Assembly (NCBI RefSeq): GCF_030403775.1
Contig: NZ_JAQMWQ010000008.1
Span: 56,422-120,421 of the forward strand
DNA from: Paenibacillus sp. BSR1-1
Lineage (GTDB): Bacteria > Bacillota > Bacilli > Bacillales > Cytobacillaceae
Direction: 5' to 3'
Length of the DNA stretch: 64,000 bases
A program made the translations under genes and the position numbers. How positions within the stretch are numbered: the stretch's first letter is position 1; each line of letters starts with the position of its first letter. A model generated the notes under the pieces. That model worked only from the letters and a program-made list of their open reading frames with translations. It searched no databases and was not told the DNA's origin. Of this stretch, positions 42,095 through 50,652 are shown one piece after another.

Positions 42095-42685
42095 TCATTG
42101 TCTCATTTCAGATACTGCTTTACATACCACATCGTACATTACTTCCACACCTATTTCCGAAGCCTCAAAGCTATAAGCATTTTCCATACCAATTCCAAGG
42201 CTGCCCGCCTCTTTCTCGGTATCAATGTTGGCGCCGAGGAAGATGAATTCCCAATTATACTTCTCCTGTTGGTGTTGGATTAGCTCTTTCACCTTTTTAT
42301 AGGTGTATTCGCGGCTGGCATTTTCCATCCCGTCAGTTGTAATGACAAAAATGACTTTACCAGGTCTTTGATCCTTGCTCGTGCTGGATAATCGATAACC
42401 TACATTCAAAATTGTCTTCCCAACTGCATCCAGCAGTGCGGTGCAGCCTCTAACATAATATTCCTTATCCGTTAATCTCGCTTTTTGGGCATCGATGCCA
42501 TTCCATAAAATTTCATACTGATCATCGAAAAGCACAGTTGTCACGATAGTTTCGCCTGCCAATTGTCTCTGTTTTTCAATAAAAGCATTAAACCCGCCAA
42601 TCGTATCACTTTCAAGACCACTCATCGACCCGCTTCGATCCAGCAGGAAAATAATCTCTGTTAAATTCTTGTTCATTTCTATCAT
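42095..42685 (-). CDS. Short von Willebrand factor A domain protein (TerY-like)
   Basis: A 196-residue cytosolic protein that is essentially one VWA domain. The metal-ion-dependent adhesion site is complete: DRSGSMS near residue 14, a Thr/Ser in RGCTALLDAVGKTI near 84, and Asp in ITTDGMENAS near 118. The neighbouring gene, 85 bases away and divergent, encodes a small helix-turn-helix-type protein. Short VWA proteins of this kind occur in tellurium-resistance-like and ATPase chaperone systems, but no such partner is nearby. Confidence 0.85.
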   Translation of the reverse strand: MIEMNKNLTEIIFLLDRSGSMSGLESDTIGGFNAFIEKQRQLAGETIVTTVLFDDQYEILWNGIDAQKARLTDKEYYVRGCTALLDAVGKTILNVGYRLSSTSKDQRPGKVIFVITTDGMENASREYTYKKVKELIQHQQEKYNWEFIFLGANIDTEKEAGSLGIGMENAYSFEASEIGVEVMYDVVCKAVSEMRQ

Positions 42686-42770
42686 CCTTTCAATTTGTTT
42701 ATACTATAATATTATTTGAGTTCATCCATTATTTGGTCGCTTCATAGGCGACATTTTTGGAGGGGAAGTT

Positions 42771-43271
42771 ATGCTTGATAAGAAGCTTTTAATAGAATTG
42801 CAGGAATATGTTGAAGCCCACTTAAACATTGTGGATTTTAAAACAGAAAGTCATATAGAAGGAATTATTTTTTCTGAGGAACTACAAAATAGTGAGATTG
42901 AGGATTTTATTAAAATCAAGCGTAAGCCAACCTTTAATCAGACATTGTTCACCCTTATTGATAAAAAAGGAGCTAGTGACTCTGAAGTCTATAAAAAGGC
43001 AGGAATTGACCGCAGACATTTCTCCAAAATTCGCTCGAACCCCGAATATCGGCCTGGAAAAAATACCGCGATTGCTTTGGCGCTGGCTCTTGAACTAAAT
43101 AAAAAAGAAACCGAAAAACTGTTAAGTTCAGCCGGTTTCTCTTTATCTGACAGTGAAACATTTGATTTAGTCATACAATTTTGCATAGAGAAAAAAACAT
43201 TTGATATTCTTTCGGTTAATCAGGCCTTGGACTACTTCAGTTTGAAACCGTTAGCCGGGGTGGCAGAGTGA
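42771..43271 (+). CDS. Helix-turn-helix-like protein divergent from the VWA gene
   Basis: A 166-residue protein with a strong site (GGAGGGGAAG) before its ATG. The N-terminal 60 residues are helical and acidic. The middle (FTLIDKKGASDSEVYKKAGI, then DRRHFSKIRSNPEYRPGKNT and ALALALELNKKETEKLL) has the five-helix pattern of an XRE-type DNA-binding domain, and the C-terminus is helical. From memory, similar proteins are widespread in Firmicutes and often lie beside VWA proteins, but I know of no function. The divergent pair may share regulation from the 85-base gap, which holds TATAAT near 42706. Confidence 0.68.
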   Translation: MLDKKLLIELQEYVEAHLNIVDFKTESHIEGIIFSEELQNSEIEDFIKIKRKPTFNQTLFTLIDKKGASDSEVYKKAGIDRRHFSKIRSNPEYRPGKNTAIALALALELNKKETEKLLSSAGFSLSDSETFDLVIQFCIEKKTFDILSVNQALDYFSLKPLAGVAE

Positions 43272-43297
43272 TGAGCTTGACCCTTATCGTTGACTCC

Positions 43298-44005
43298 CTA
43301 AACTGTCATTTTCCAGTTTGATAAAGTCAGCCAGTTTTCTTGTTCCTTATAATCAGGCATGATCTTTCCAACAAGGCGCCAGAAGGAGCGGTCGTGATTC
43401 AGATGGATCATATGACACATTTCGTGCACGACCACATAGTCAATTACCTCCTGCGGTGCCATTGCCAGTCTCCAATTAAAGGTTAACTGATGCCTCGAAT
43501 CACAGGTTCCCCAGGTAGTTTTGCTATCCGTGATACGAATAGAACGAGGTTTTGTTTTGAAGTGGCTTTGATAAAATGAGATACTCTTCTCTACTAAGGC
43601 TTTGCACTGCTGATAATAGAAGCGCCTCAATGCGTGTTTTATTTTCTCATCTTCTAGCTGCGTTACAAATATATGTAACTTATCACCTTCAAACACTACA
43701 TAGTCATGTTCTATATTGTTCTCACGAAAAATCTGTATTGGATAGTTGTTCCCTAAATAAAGAAAGCTCTCCCCAGGCTCATAGACCTTTTGCTGCGGCC
43801 CTTGCAGCCTATCCTTCATTTCTTTTAATTTTTGCTGAATGAGATCCCAATTATCCTCTAATAATTGAAGTGCCCTTTCATCCGGCGTCCCTTTTGGAGC
43901 TAGGACTTCAATATTTCCATAACTATCTATCATAATACCTATAGAGGTTCGGTTTTTGTACTTTATCTCAAAACGTATCGTCTTACCAGAGTAGGTATGT
44001 ATCAT
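43298..44005 (-). CDS. YgjP-type (DUF45/WLM-like) zinc peptidase
   Basis: A 235-residue cytosolic protein of the YgjP/SprT-like metallopeptidase group. The zinc site HEMCHMIHLNHD (HExxH plus a third His, near residue 185) is intact and is preceded by the family motif TWGTCDSRHQLTFNWRLAMAP. The substrate is unknown. It lies 12 bases after the DUF1456 gene and probably shares its transcript. Confidence 0.87.
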   Translation of the reverse strand: MIHTYSGKTIRFEIKYKNRTSIGIMIDSYGNIEVLAPKGTPDERALQLLEDNWDLIQQKLKEMKDRLQGPQQKVYEPGESFLYLGNNYPIQIFRENNIEHDYVVFEGDKLHIFVTQLEDEKIKHALRRFYYQQCKALVEKSISFYQSHFKTKPRSIRITDSKTTWGTCDSRHQLTFNWRLAMAPQEVIDYVVVHEMCHMIHLNHDRSFWRLVGKIMPDYKEQENWLTLSNWKMTV

Positions 44006-44017
44006 AACTTTAATGCC

Positions 44018-44515
44018 TTATCCCCTGTATTTGATAGCTAGACCTTTTAAGAAATTCCTTGCGAATTTATCGCCGCACTCTTTATAATTTTTATGCCCTT
44101 CTTTCCTTAATAAAGCGCCGAGTTCTCCTTTTGACACGGTGATTCCGGCTTTATCGAATATATCCAGCATATCCTCAGTCGTTAAAGATAAAGCTATTTT
44201 TACTTTCTTTAACAGGAGATTATTAACGTTTACGCTCTTGGGTGATACTGGTGCGGGTGTTTCAGGCTGTCCTGGTTTGGATTCTTGTTTTCCTCTTTTA
44301 GAAATAATAAAGCCATTTAAGAAGGAATCGAACATACTGTTATTACATTTGATTTGATCGTCATTTTCCGGTTCATCATCATCTGATTTTGTAAGAATCT
44401 TTATCACTTCTGGAACGGACATTTCCACGCCGCCAAGCTTAAATATTTCAGCCATTTCTTTATTTTTTATTTCCAGCGCATATCTCAAGCGAATTAAAAT
44501 ATCGTTATTATCCAC
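44018..44515 (-). CDS. DUF1456 (YehS-like) protein
   Basis: A 165-residue protein with two copies of the DUF1456 module: NDILIRLRYALEIKNKEMAE (residues 3-22) and NNLLLKKVKIALSLTTEDML (near 98), each followed by IFKLGG or IFDKAGI and a stretch leading to FLNGFI or FLKGLA. A Pro-rich linker separates them. The family is widespread and without established function. It is probably cotranscribed with the downstream YgjP-type peptidase. Confidence 0.85.
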   Translation of the reverse strand: MDNNDILIRLRYALEIKNKEMAEIFKLGGVEMSVPEVIKILTKSDDDEPENDDQIKCNNSMFDSFLNGFIISKRGKQESKPGQPETPAPVSPKSVNVNNLLLKKVKIALSLTTEDMLDIFDKAGITVSKGELGALLRKEGHKNYKECGDKFARNFLKGLAIKYRG

Positions 44516-44626
44516 AATAGACCTCCAATTTTAAAATAATGCCTGTCACCAAAGGCAACAGGCACTATTATATCAAGCTATCTTGGTGCAATCCAGCAGC
44601 TAAAAGTCGATGCTTATGAAAAAATT

Positions 44627-45022
44627 CTATTTCGCATTCGCATCCGGCTGATGAATCCCAAATATATTTCCTTCAGTATCTAAATAGTATCCTTGCCATG
44701 CCATTCCAGGCAAGGCGTACTTTGCCATCGCTACCTTACCGCCATTCTCTAGAATTTTAGATTCCGTTACATCGTAGTTTTCCACACCCATTGTACAAGC
44801 ATAACCATTTAGTGATTGATTTGGTTCTGGTGGAGCACTTTGACGCTGCATCAATGCCCCATTGATTCCAAGTTGATTTTCATCACCAGTCACGGCTCCA
44901 AAGTAAGGCATACCCGCATACTCACTCCAATCCTGGAATGTCCAGCCGAACACCTCACCGTAAAACTTCTTTGCCCGTTCCATGTCTCCCACATGGATTT
45001 CGAAATGAACTAATCTCCCCAT
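44627..45022 (-). CDS. VOC family protein
   Basis: A 131-residue single VOC module. It opens with VHFEIHVGDMERAKKFYGEV and FGW, and ends with WQGYYLDTEGNIFGIHQPD, where Glu and His are in metal-ligand positions. It belongs to the group often annotated as glyoxalase-like, and the reaction is unknown. It shares little with the other VOC protein at 3.0 kb. Confidence 0.85.
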   Translation of the reverse strand: MGRLVHFEIHVGDMERAKKFYGEVFGWTFQDWSEYAGMPYFGAVTGDENQLGINGALMQRQSAPPEPNQSLNGYACTMGVENYDVTESKILENGGKVAMAKYALPGMAWQGYYLDTEGNIFGIHQPDANAK

Positions 45023-45189
45023 GATTACCTCCTATTTTCTATAAAAATTCTCTTAAATCATTCAATGCCCGCTTTCAATTTCCTCTCTATTATCGTGAAA
45101 AATTTGTAAAAATATTCAATCCTATTACAACTTAATTATGAATTTAATAATATAATTCTAAAAAACTAGAGTGTAAGTAGCATCACATT

Positions 45190-47259
45190 TTATTCCAACG
45201 AAATTTTCACAACATCATCCAAATATTTCGTTGTATTATATCCATAAATCTCCAGCCTTTTGGGAATCACTTTTTCTCCAGTATTGTTACCCTGTAACAA
45301 CATACTTTGAACTGTTAAGAATTGACGGGGCAGTTCGATTTCATCATATGGGACAGGCGTATCGTTATCGTATTCAACCCCGTTTTTATCAACGAGCACT
45401 CCTTCAGAATTCATCTCCATTGAACTAAGATTATTTTCATCCTCACTCGAAATATTGAAGTTAAGCGCCTCATACGCTCGATTCTGAATTTCATGATTGC
45501 TAATGACAACAATGGAAGGCTGTCCTACTTCCACCTTATCGATGGAGATTGTACTGCCAGCATATTCAAAGGTTTGAGGATATTTCTTAGAAGCATCCAG
45601 TTCAATGGTTTTTGGATCTTCAAACGTTAAATTAACTGATTCAAATTGAACAGTCATCTCTTTCAGTTTTTCTCCAATAAAAGGGTCAAAGTTTGTTTGG
45701 AGAGTAGTCCAATTCATGTCTTGCTGTGAACCCATAAACGAGCTGCCGTACATATCTGCCTTCACTTTTTTATTGTTCACTTCAAGATTGTCAAAATTAA
45801 GAACTTCGATCCGCTTCCCAGGCTGTTCATTATTGATAGCATATTGCAGAATCGTCGCTGTTGGAGCAATGATTAGTTTATCAAATCGAACCGGGATCCC
45901 CTCGACTTCTGTTTCTTGATCCAATGCATATTCGATCGAAGGCCTTCTTGTTACAGGGATCTCGAAGTTCCACTCCCCTGTTTTATACTCCATGTGCGTC
46001 CCCAAACCATTCCGGTCAGAGGAATCACGATTCAATTTCTGAAGTTTTTTTATCTTAAGTTTGATTGTCCCGTTATCCGATTTGAGTGGCAGCAGACCTA
46101 TCTTTCCATGATATACATTCTTTTCTTTATTATTTTCATCCGATTTAAGGTCAGGAGGATAGAACCTTGGATATGTTTCATTATTCATGATTTCATGTTC
46201 GTTCTCCACAGAAAAACCCTCTTGAGGCTCTATCACATATTGATTATCTTTAGCTGTATCTTCTATTTGATAAAAAACAAGTGTCTGAACACCATCAGCA
46301 ACCGCGCCTTTGATTTTAATTTTCACTCCATTGCTTTCCGCTTCCAAGCTCAGCCTTTCACCCAGGTCCTGTTGCAGAAAGGTACGCAACTCTTGATTTT
46401 CTTCAGTCCATGTATAGTAGACTTTGGTAAAATACCCTGTAAAAACTTCTATAGCTATTAATATTGCAAAAAAACTTGCAAAAACGGTTCCCATTTTTGT
46501 ACGTTTCTTGTTCTTCTGTTGTCTGTTCTTTTCCTTTTCTGCCATCCTAGCTTTAACGTTCTCCATGAAATCGGATGGAACATGGAAATCCTCCATCTTT
46601 TCAGTAAGATTTAACATGGTAAACATGGTATCCTGAAAAGTACCCAAATCCTCCTGACAGTCTTGACAATGATAAATATGTATCTCTAAATCAATCCTTT
46701 GTTGCCGATCCAGCGTTCTTTCTAAGTAATCGATATAATTCTTATGATACTCCTTACAGCCATTATAGAGTGTTCCATCCCCCATTTCTTTTCTAAGTGA
46801 CTGGATTCCGGAAAACAAAAGCTCTTTCAGCTTTTCCACTGAAACTTGGAGAAGTTGTGCCGCTTCCTCGTGAGAGATTCCTTTTACATATGTAAGCGCA
46901 ATTGCTTCTTTTTCGTACCCTTTCAATTGATCAAGTGCTTTTAATAAATCATGTCGTGATTCACTTTCCTCTGAAGCTTGTAAACTTCTATTATTAGAAA
47001 GCTCTCTGCAAGCATGAATGAAAATGGATGTAACCCATGTTTCGAATGAAGTTTCTTCTCTTTTAAATCGCGGCAGCTCTTTGTGCACTTTTATAATGGA
47101 CTGAAAAAAAAGCTCTTCTATTTCCTTCTGATTTTTAAGATAGGACCACCCTAGGATATAGAACGAATGTTTATGCTGTTCGAACCAATCGAAGATGAAT
47201 TCCAAACCTTTTTCTCTTATCAGAGTGATTGAGATGGAATCTATTTTTTCTGGAATCAT
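45190..47259 (-). CDS. ECF sigma factor fused to a membrane anti-sigma factor
   Basis: A single 689-residue reading frame that joins two normally separate proteins. Residues 15-85 match sigma region 2 (FYILGWSYLKNQKEIEELFF, then FETWVTSIFIHACRELSNNR), and 105-160 match region 4 (LKGYEKEAIALTYVKGISHE, then AAQLLQVSVEKLKELLF). A zinc anti-sigma motif follows (HIYHCQDC, H-x3-C-x2-C, near 195), then a membrane segment at about 250-272 (GTVFASFFAILIAIEVFTGY). The extracellular region of about 410 residues has DUF4179/DUF5643-type patterns. No stop or frameshift separates the parts. Release of the sigma part by proteolysis is inferred. Confidence 0.88.
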   Translation of the reverse strand: MIPEKIDSISITLIREKGLEFIFDWFEQHKHSFYILGWSYLKNQKEIEELFFQSIIKVHKELPRFKREETSFETWVTSIFIHACRELSNNRSLQASEESESRHDLLKALDQLKGYEKEAIALTYVKGISHEEAAQLLQVSVEKLKELLFSGIQSLRKEMGDGTLYNGCKEYHKNYIDYLERTLDRQQRIDLEIHIYHCQDCQEDLGTFQDTMFTMLNLTEKMEDFHVPSDFMENVKARMAEKEKNRQQKNKKRTKMGTVFASFFAILIAIEVFTGYFTKVYYTWTEENQELRTFLQQDLGERLSLEAESNGVKIKIKGAVADGVQTLVFYQIEDTAKDNQYVIEPQEGFSVENEHEIMNNETYPRFYPPDLKSDENNKEKNVYHGKIGLLPLKSDNGTIKLKIKKLQKLNRDSSDRNGLGTHMEYKTGEWNFEIPVTRRPSIEYALDQETEVEGIPVRFDKLIIAPTATILQYAINNEQPGKRIEVLNFDNLEVNNKKVKADMYGSSFMGSQQDMNWTTLQTNFDPFIGEKLKEMTVQFESVNLTFEDPKTIELDASKKYPQTFEYAGSTISIDKVEVGQPSIVVISNHEIQNRAYEALNFNISSEDENNLSSMEMNSEGVLVDKNGVEYDNDTPVPYDEIELPRQFLTVQSMLLQGNNTGEKVIPKRLEIYGYNTTKYLDDVVKISLE

Positions 47260-47316
47260 AAATATGTTCCCCCCTTATGACTCATTTCTTCCAAACTTTA
47301 CCTTCATAATAGCATA

Positions 47317-47352
47317 AAAACTCATCTGCAATTCATTATTGCAAATGAGTTT
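47317..47352 (-). terminator. Terminator after the broken UvrA-like gene
   Basis: AAAACTCAT-TGCAA and TTGCA-AATGAGTTTT form a long stem just beyond the stop at 47370. On the minus strand it runs into TTTTATGC. Confidence 0.8.
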
Positions 47353-47369
47353 TCTTTCACTAACTGACC

Positions 47370-47937
47370 TTATTTATATCTCTCAAGGCATTGATAAACC
47401 GCCATCATATCTCGTTTATTCAACTCACCAATACGATTAAAAATGGGAATATCTGCAACATCCTCCGATAGTAAGCTTTCGGCCACAACATCACTTACTT
47501 TCCCAGTGAGCCATGTTTGTACTTCTGCGCCATCGACGATTTCCTTACGCCCTTCCTCATTGATGCCGCTTGCATAACAGCTGACGCATGGTACCGATAA
47601 TTTATACACACCATCATGGAGATTATCTTCTGAAATGACCTTCTTCCTTTTACAGAATGGGCACGGATGGATTGCTTTAATCCCCTAGAAAAAGTACTAA
47701 AGGCATGTCCCCCATCTTGATAGCGCTAAAATTCGTTTCCATTATATTTGGAAACAAATACTGATATTCAGCCTTAGGCTATATGGAAACGAGACGTTTC
47801 TTGGATTCTTCACCAATGGTTTGACAAAAGGTAGTTTTACCAGATCCAGACAAGCCAGCAATTCCGAGCGTCTGATCCTCCGACAATTGGCAATCTAAAC
47901 GGTTAATATTGTTGGCGATCAATTGATTTATTTTCAT
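47370..47937 (-). pseudogene. UvrA-like ABC ATPase gene, stop codon plus internal deletion
   Basis: The start is ATG 47937 (AGAGAGGA upstream). It reads MKINQLIANNINRLDCQ and Walker A GIAGLSGSGKTTFCQTIG, then hits TAG after KRLVSI (47779). The same frame continues with PKAEYQYLFPNIMETNFSAI to MPLVLFLG and stops again. A second piece in another frame reads AIHPCPFCKRKKVISEDN and CVSCYASGINEEGRKEIV and ends at 47370. The CxxC pairs resemble the zinc module of UvrA-like proteins. The ATPase cores that should lie between are gone. It looks like a diverged UvrA paralogue, not the housekeeping gene. Confidence 0.8.
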
Positions 47938-47999
47938 CGGGAATCCTCTCTCTCTATTCTCTAAATCTAGTATTGCCATGTTAGCCAATTTCAAATGAA

Positions 48000-48085
48000 T
48001 CTGCCTCTAGTTTTTTTCGAATCAAAACGACTAGTTTTACTGTGCCGTTAGTTCTTATATTTCTCCCACTAGTTTTTTAAGATCT
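48000..48085. repeat. Degenerate 21-nt word array, word CTAGTTTT
   Basis: TAGTTTT/TAGTTCT starts at 48008, 48032, 48049 and 48070. The last step is exactly 21; the others fit a 21-base lattice within one to four bases. It lies in the gap between the UvrA-like remnant and the HipA-like kinase gene. It is weaker than the other arrays. Confidence 0.45.
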
Positions 48086-48210
48086 TCGCCCATTTTGGAG
48101 GATGGCCCTTTTACAAGAAAAAAGGCCTAAAAATCCTTTTTGTCCAATACTCTTTCATTTCTTTTGAATATAGTAAAGTAACATTCTAGTAATAGGAGGA
48201 TGATGTAACC

Positions 48211-48987
48211 ATGACGTCCTTAAAACCTGTAAAATATTTGGAGACTCTATCTGGAGGCGCTGCACATTTATTTTTATTTAATGACGGAAATCGTTATGTA
48301 GTAAAATGTAAAAACAATTTCCACGGAACCAGGGAGCTTGTCAACGAATTCGTTGTCGCCAGATTAGGGCAGCTGCTTTCTTTACCTGTCGTACCATTTG
48401 AAATTGTCCAAATGTCACAGGAGCAGATTAAGTCTATACCGAAAAAGTATTCTTCCGATTACAAACCAGGCAGCCAGTTTGCCAGTCTATTTATAGATAA
48501 TTGCATCGGCCTATCTAGTAATCCTCCTCATCCGACTAAAGATGAAATCAACGATCACGAGGTATTAGCCGGAATTTTCGTCTTCGACCATTGGGTGCAT
48601 AACCGTGATCGCACAAAAAGAAACATTCTTTTAGAGCAGCTTCAGGGAGGCAAATATAATATTCATATGATAGATCACGGAAAATGTTTTTCGGGAGGGT
48701 ATAAATGGAATGCGGCAACGCTGCAAAAACAAAAAGGATTTAAGAAAGATTCAATCGTTCATATTTGGGCAGTGGGGATGCTGGAAGATTTAAAGATCGT
48801 CACTTCGTATATTGAACAAATCCTGGCTTTGCCGGAAGAGTCAATCAAAGAAGTGATCAGAGAAATTCCCGAGGACTGGGACGTATCACTTCAAGACCGA
48901 AAAGCGCTTATTACCTATCTCATAGAACAGAAAAAAACAATTGCTGATTCGGTATATAAATTTATAAGGAAATTTGGGAATGTCTGA
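48211..48987 (+). CDS. HipA-like kinase-fold protein
   Basis: A 258-residue protein of the HipA-like kinase superfamily, shorter than toxin HipA (about 440). The ATP-binding start is LSGGAAHLFLFNDGNRYVVKCKN, with Lys near residue 34. The catalytic region is FVFDHWVHNRDRTKRNILL near 127 (catalytic Asp and Asn), and the metal-binding Asp lies in IHMIDHGKCFSGG near 152. No HipB-type antitoxin gene is adjacent, so a toxin role is not supported. AGGAGG lies 11 bases before the ATG. Such stand-alone proteins are common in Bacillus and uncharacterised. Confidence 0.82.
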   Translation: MTSLKPVKYLETLSGGAAHLFLFNDGNRYVVKCKNNFHGTRELVNEFVVARLGQLLSLPVVPFEIVQMSQEQIKSIPKKYSSDYKPGSQFASLFIDNCIGLSSNPPHPTKDEINDHEVLAGIFVFDHWVHNRDRTKRNILLEQLQGGKYNIHMIDHGKCFSGGYKWNAATLQKQKGFKKDSIVHIWAVGMLEDLKIVTSYIEQILALPEESIKEVIREIPEDWDVSLQDRKALITYLIEQKKTIADSVYKFIRKFGNV

Positions 48988-49262
48988 AAATATATTTTCT
49001 CAAGTCTTACATTCATTGTTGTATAAAGTAACGGGTAGCATTAATGGTCATAACGTTAACGTATACATTACAACTTTTTAAATCCTTTCGATGAACAAGA
49101 ATAGGCAACAACCACAAGGGTTAGTTGCCTTTCTTTAAAATGAGTTGCGCGTCTCACTCAACATGTCTAGAGTGCATATGGCAACACATGAGGGGCTGGT
49201 GAGTTTGCTAAGCCAATTAAACTTAAAAGAATTTCTGGGGCTTAGATTGTTTGTGCTAAATC
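48988..49262. other. Intergenic region after the HipA-like gene
   Basis: There is no gene. A terminator-like hairpin at 49102-49136 (AGGCAACAACC with GGTTAGTTGCCT, then TTCTTT) ends the kinase transcript about 115 bases after its stop. An ACGTTAACGT palindrome lies near 49053. The remainder shows no recognisable structure. Confidence 0.6.
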
Positions 49263-49391
49263 TTATTCCAATGTAACCTTCACACTAACATCCAAATTTT
49301 TCATTGTATTATATCCTCTAATATCCAGCCTTTTAGGAATCACAGTTTCCCCAGCGTTGATACTTTGTAACTTTATGTTTTGAACTGTTCT
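49263..49391 (-). pseudogene. Orphan C-terminal tail of a second sigma/anti-sigma fusion
   Basis: The minus frame ending at 49263 reads TVQNIKLQSINAGETVIPKR and then LDIRGYNTMKNLDVSVKVTLE. It aligns over its whole length with the end of the intact gene at 45190 (TVQSMLLQGNNTGEKVIPKR, LEIYGYNTTKYLDDVVKISLE). About 42 codons remain and the rest is lost. The fragment begins exactly where the histidine kinase gene ends, so the join is a deletion or insertion boundary. Confidence 0.88.
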
Positions 49392-50644
49392 TAAGCATAA
49401 TGTGGTTTGAAATCAGATTTCTTAATCAAAAATTGAACCATAACCTGCGTTCCTTCCCCTTCTTTACTTGTCACTCGAATTTCCCCTGAATGGGATTGTG
49501 CGATCCATTTTGCAATAGATAGACCTAAACCAGAACCCTCTATATGTCTAGTTCTTGATTTATTTCCTCGATAGTAACGATCAAAAATATAGGGAAGGTC
49601 ATGTTTTGAAATACCAATTCCTGTATCCACTATCTTAACAATGGTACGTGAACCTTTAGATTCCCCGCTTATGGAAATCTCCCCATAAGCTTTGGTGTAT
49701 TTAAGCGCATTGTCTAATAAAATAACAAATAGCTGTTTTACTCTCTCTTTATCACCTATGATTCTAATTGGCTGAATGTCCGCAGTTAATTGAATATGTT
49801 TTAGATGGGCCAGCGCTTTAAAGTCTCTTACCACATGATGAAGGATTTCATCTAACTGGATAGGCTCCTGAATTACCTGTAATTGATCAGAATCTGAACG
49901 TGCCAATGTCAGCAAATCAGAGGACATTTTAGTCAGATAGTTTAGTTCTTGTATCGCTTGATGGATGGTCTCACTTTCCTGTTCAATACTACGTTCCGGA
50001 TGGCGGAATAAATGCTCTAAATTGAGTTTCATTACGGAAAGAGGTGTACGCAATTCATGGGAGGCATCCGCAACAAACTGCTGCTGCTTATCCCATGAAT
50101 TTCGAATGGGAATTAATGCCTTGTTGGCAAGATAGGTTCCGCCAAGAAGGGCAATAAACACACTTAACAGGGAACCGAAACTAATCACCATAAGCAAATG
50201 GGATAACATTTCTTTTTCACGTTTTAAATTATAGATAATTTGTATCTTTTTTACATTATTCCTGTCAACAGACATATTTAAATATTTATATGAGTTTCCA
50301 TCCAACGAAAGGGTCTGTATTCCTTCCTTATTCACGAAAGAGGAAAAGCTTTCTGCATCCGCTTTAGATAGAGATTGCTGAGGAATTATTTGATTAAGTT
50401 GATTTTTCTTATCCCAGAGCAAATAAACCAATCTATGGTTCTCTTCTCTCTCTGGATTTAATTCTTTGCTTAGTATCTCTCTTTCGCGTAGAAGATGTGA
50501 CTTCTTTTCTACAATTGTTTGGTCCACTTGATGATACAAACTATAGTGCATGTAAAAATAAATCATGGCTCCAAAGGCATTTTGGAGAATAAAAAAGACA
50601 AGAGCATTTAGGATGACCAGCCTGAGTTTTGTTTTTTTAAACAT
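49391..50644 (-). CDS. Sensor histidine kinase of the flavin-redox operon
   Basis: A 417-residue kinase. It has membrane segments at about 10-32 and 148-172, an extracytoplasmic region of about 115 residues, and the phosphoacceptor His196 in SHELRTPLSVMKLNLEHLF. The ATPase motifs are LLDNALKYT, DTGIGIS, FDRYYRGNKS and GSGLGLSIAKW. It follows the response regulator gene by eight bases and is the last gene of the operon. The last codons and stop abut a foreign remnant, so the extreme C-terminus may not be ancestral. Confidence 0.92.
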   Translation of the reverse strand: MFKKTKLRLVILNALVFFILQNAFGAMIYFYMHYSLYHQVDQTIVEKKSHLLREREILSKELNPEREENHRLVYLLWDKKNQLNQIIPQQSLSKADAESFSSFVNKEGIQTLSLDGNSYKYLNMSVDRNNVKKIQIIYNLKREKEMLSHLLMVISFGSLLSVFIALLGGTYLANKALIPIRNSWDKQQQFVADASHELRTPLSVMKLNLEHLFRHPERSIEQESETIHQAIQELNYLTKMSSDLLTLARSDSDQLQVIQEPIQLDEILHHVVRDFKALAHLKHIQLTADIQPIRIIGDKERVKQLFVILLDNALKYTKAYGEISISGESKGSRTIVKIVDTGIGISKHDLPYIFDRYYRGNKSRTRHIEGSGLGLSIAKWIAQSHSGEIRVTSKEGEGTQVMVQFLIKKSDFKPHYA

Positions 50645-50652
50645 AGCTCTAG

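Noticed and set aside
45190..47259. Two separate genes for sigma and anti-sigma factor
   Set aside because: The frame is continuous for 689 codons, and no internal ribosome binding site with start was evident at the junction.
48211..48987. HipBA toxin-antitoxin system
   Set aside because: There is no HipB-type antitoxin gene next to the kinase and the protein is much shorter than HipA, so a toxin role is not supported.
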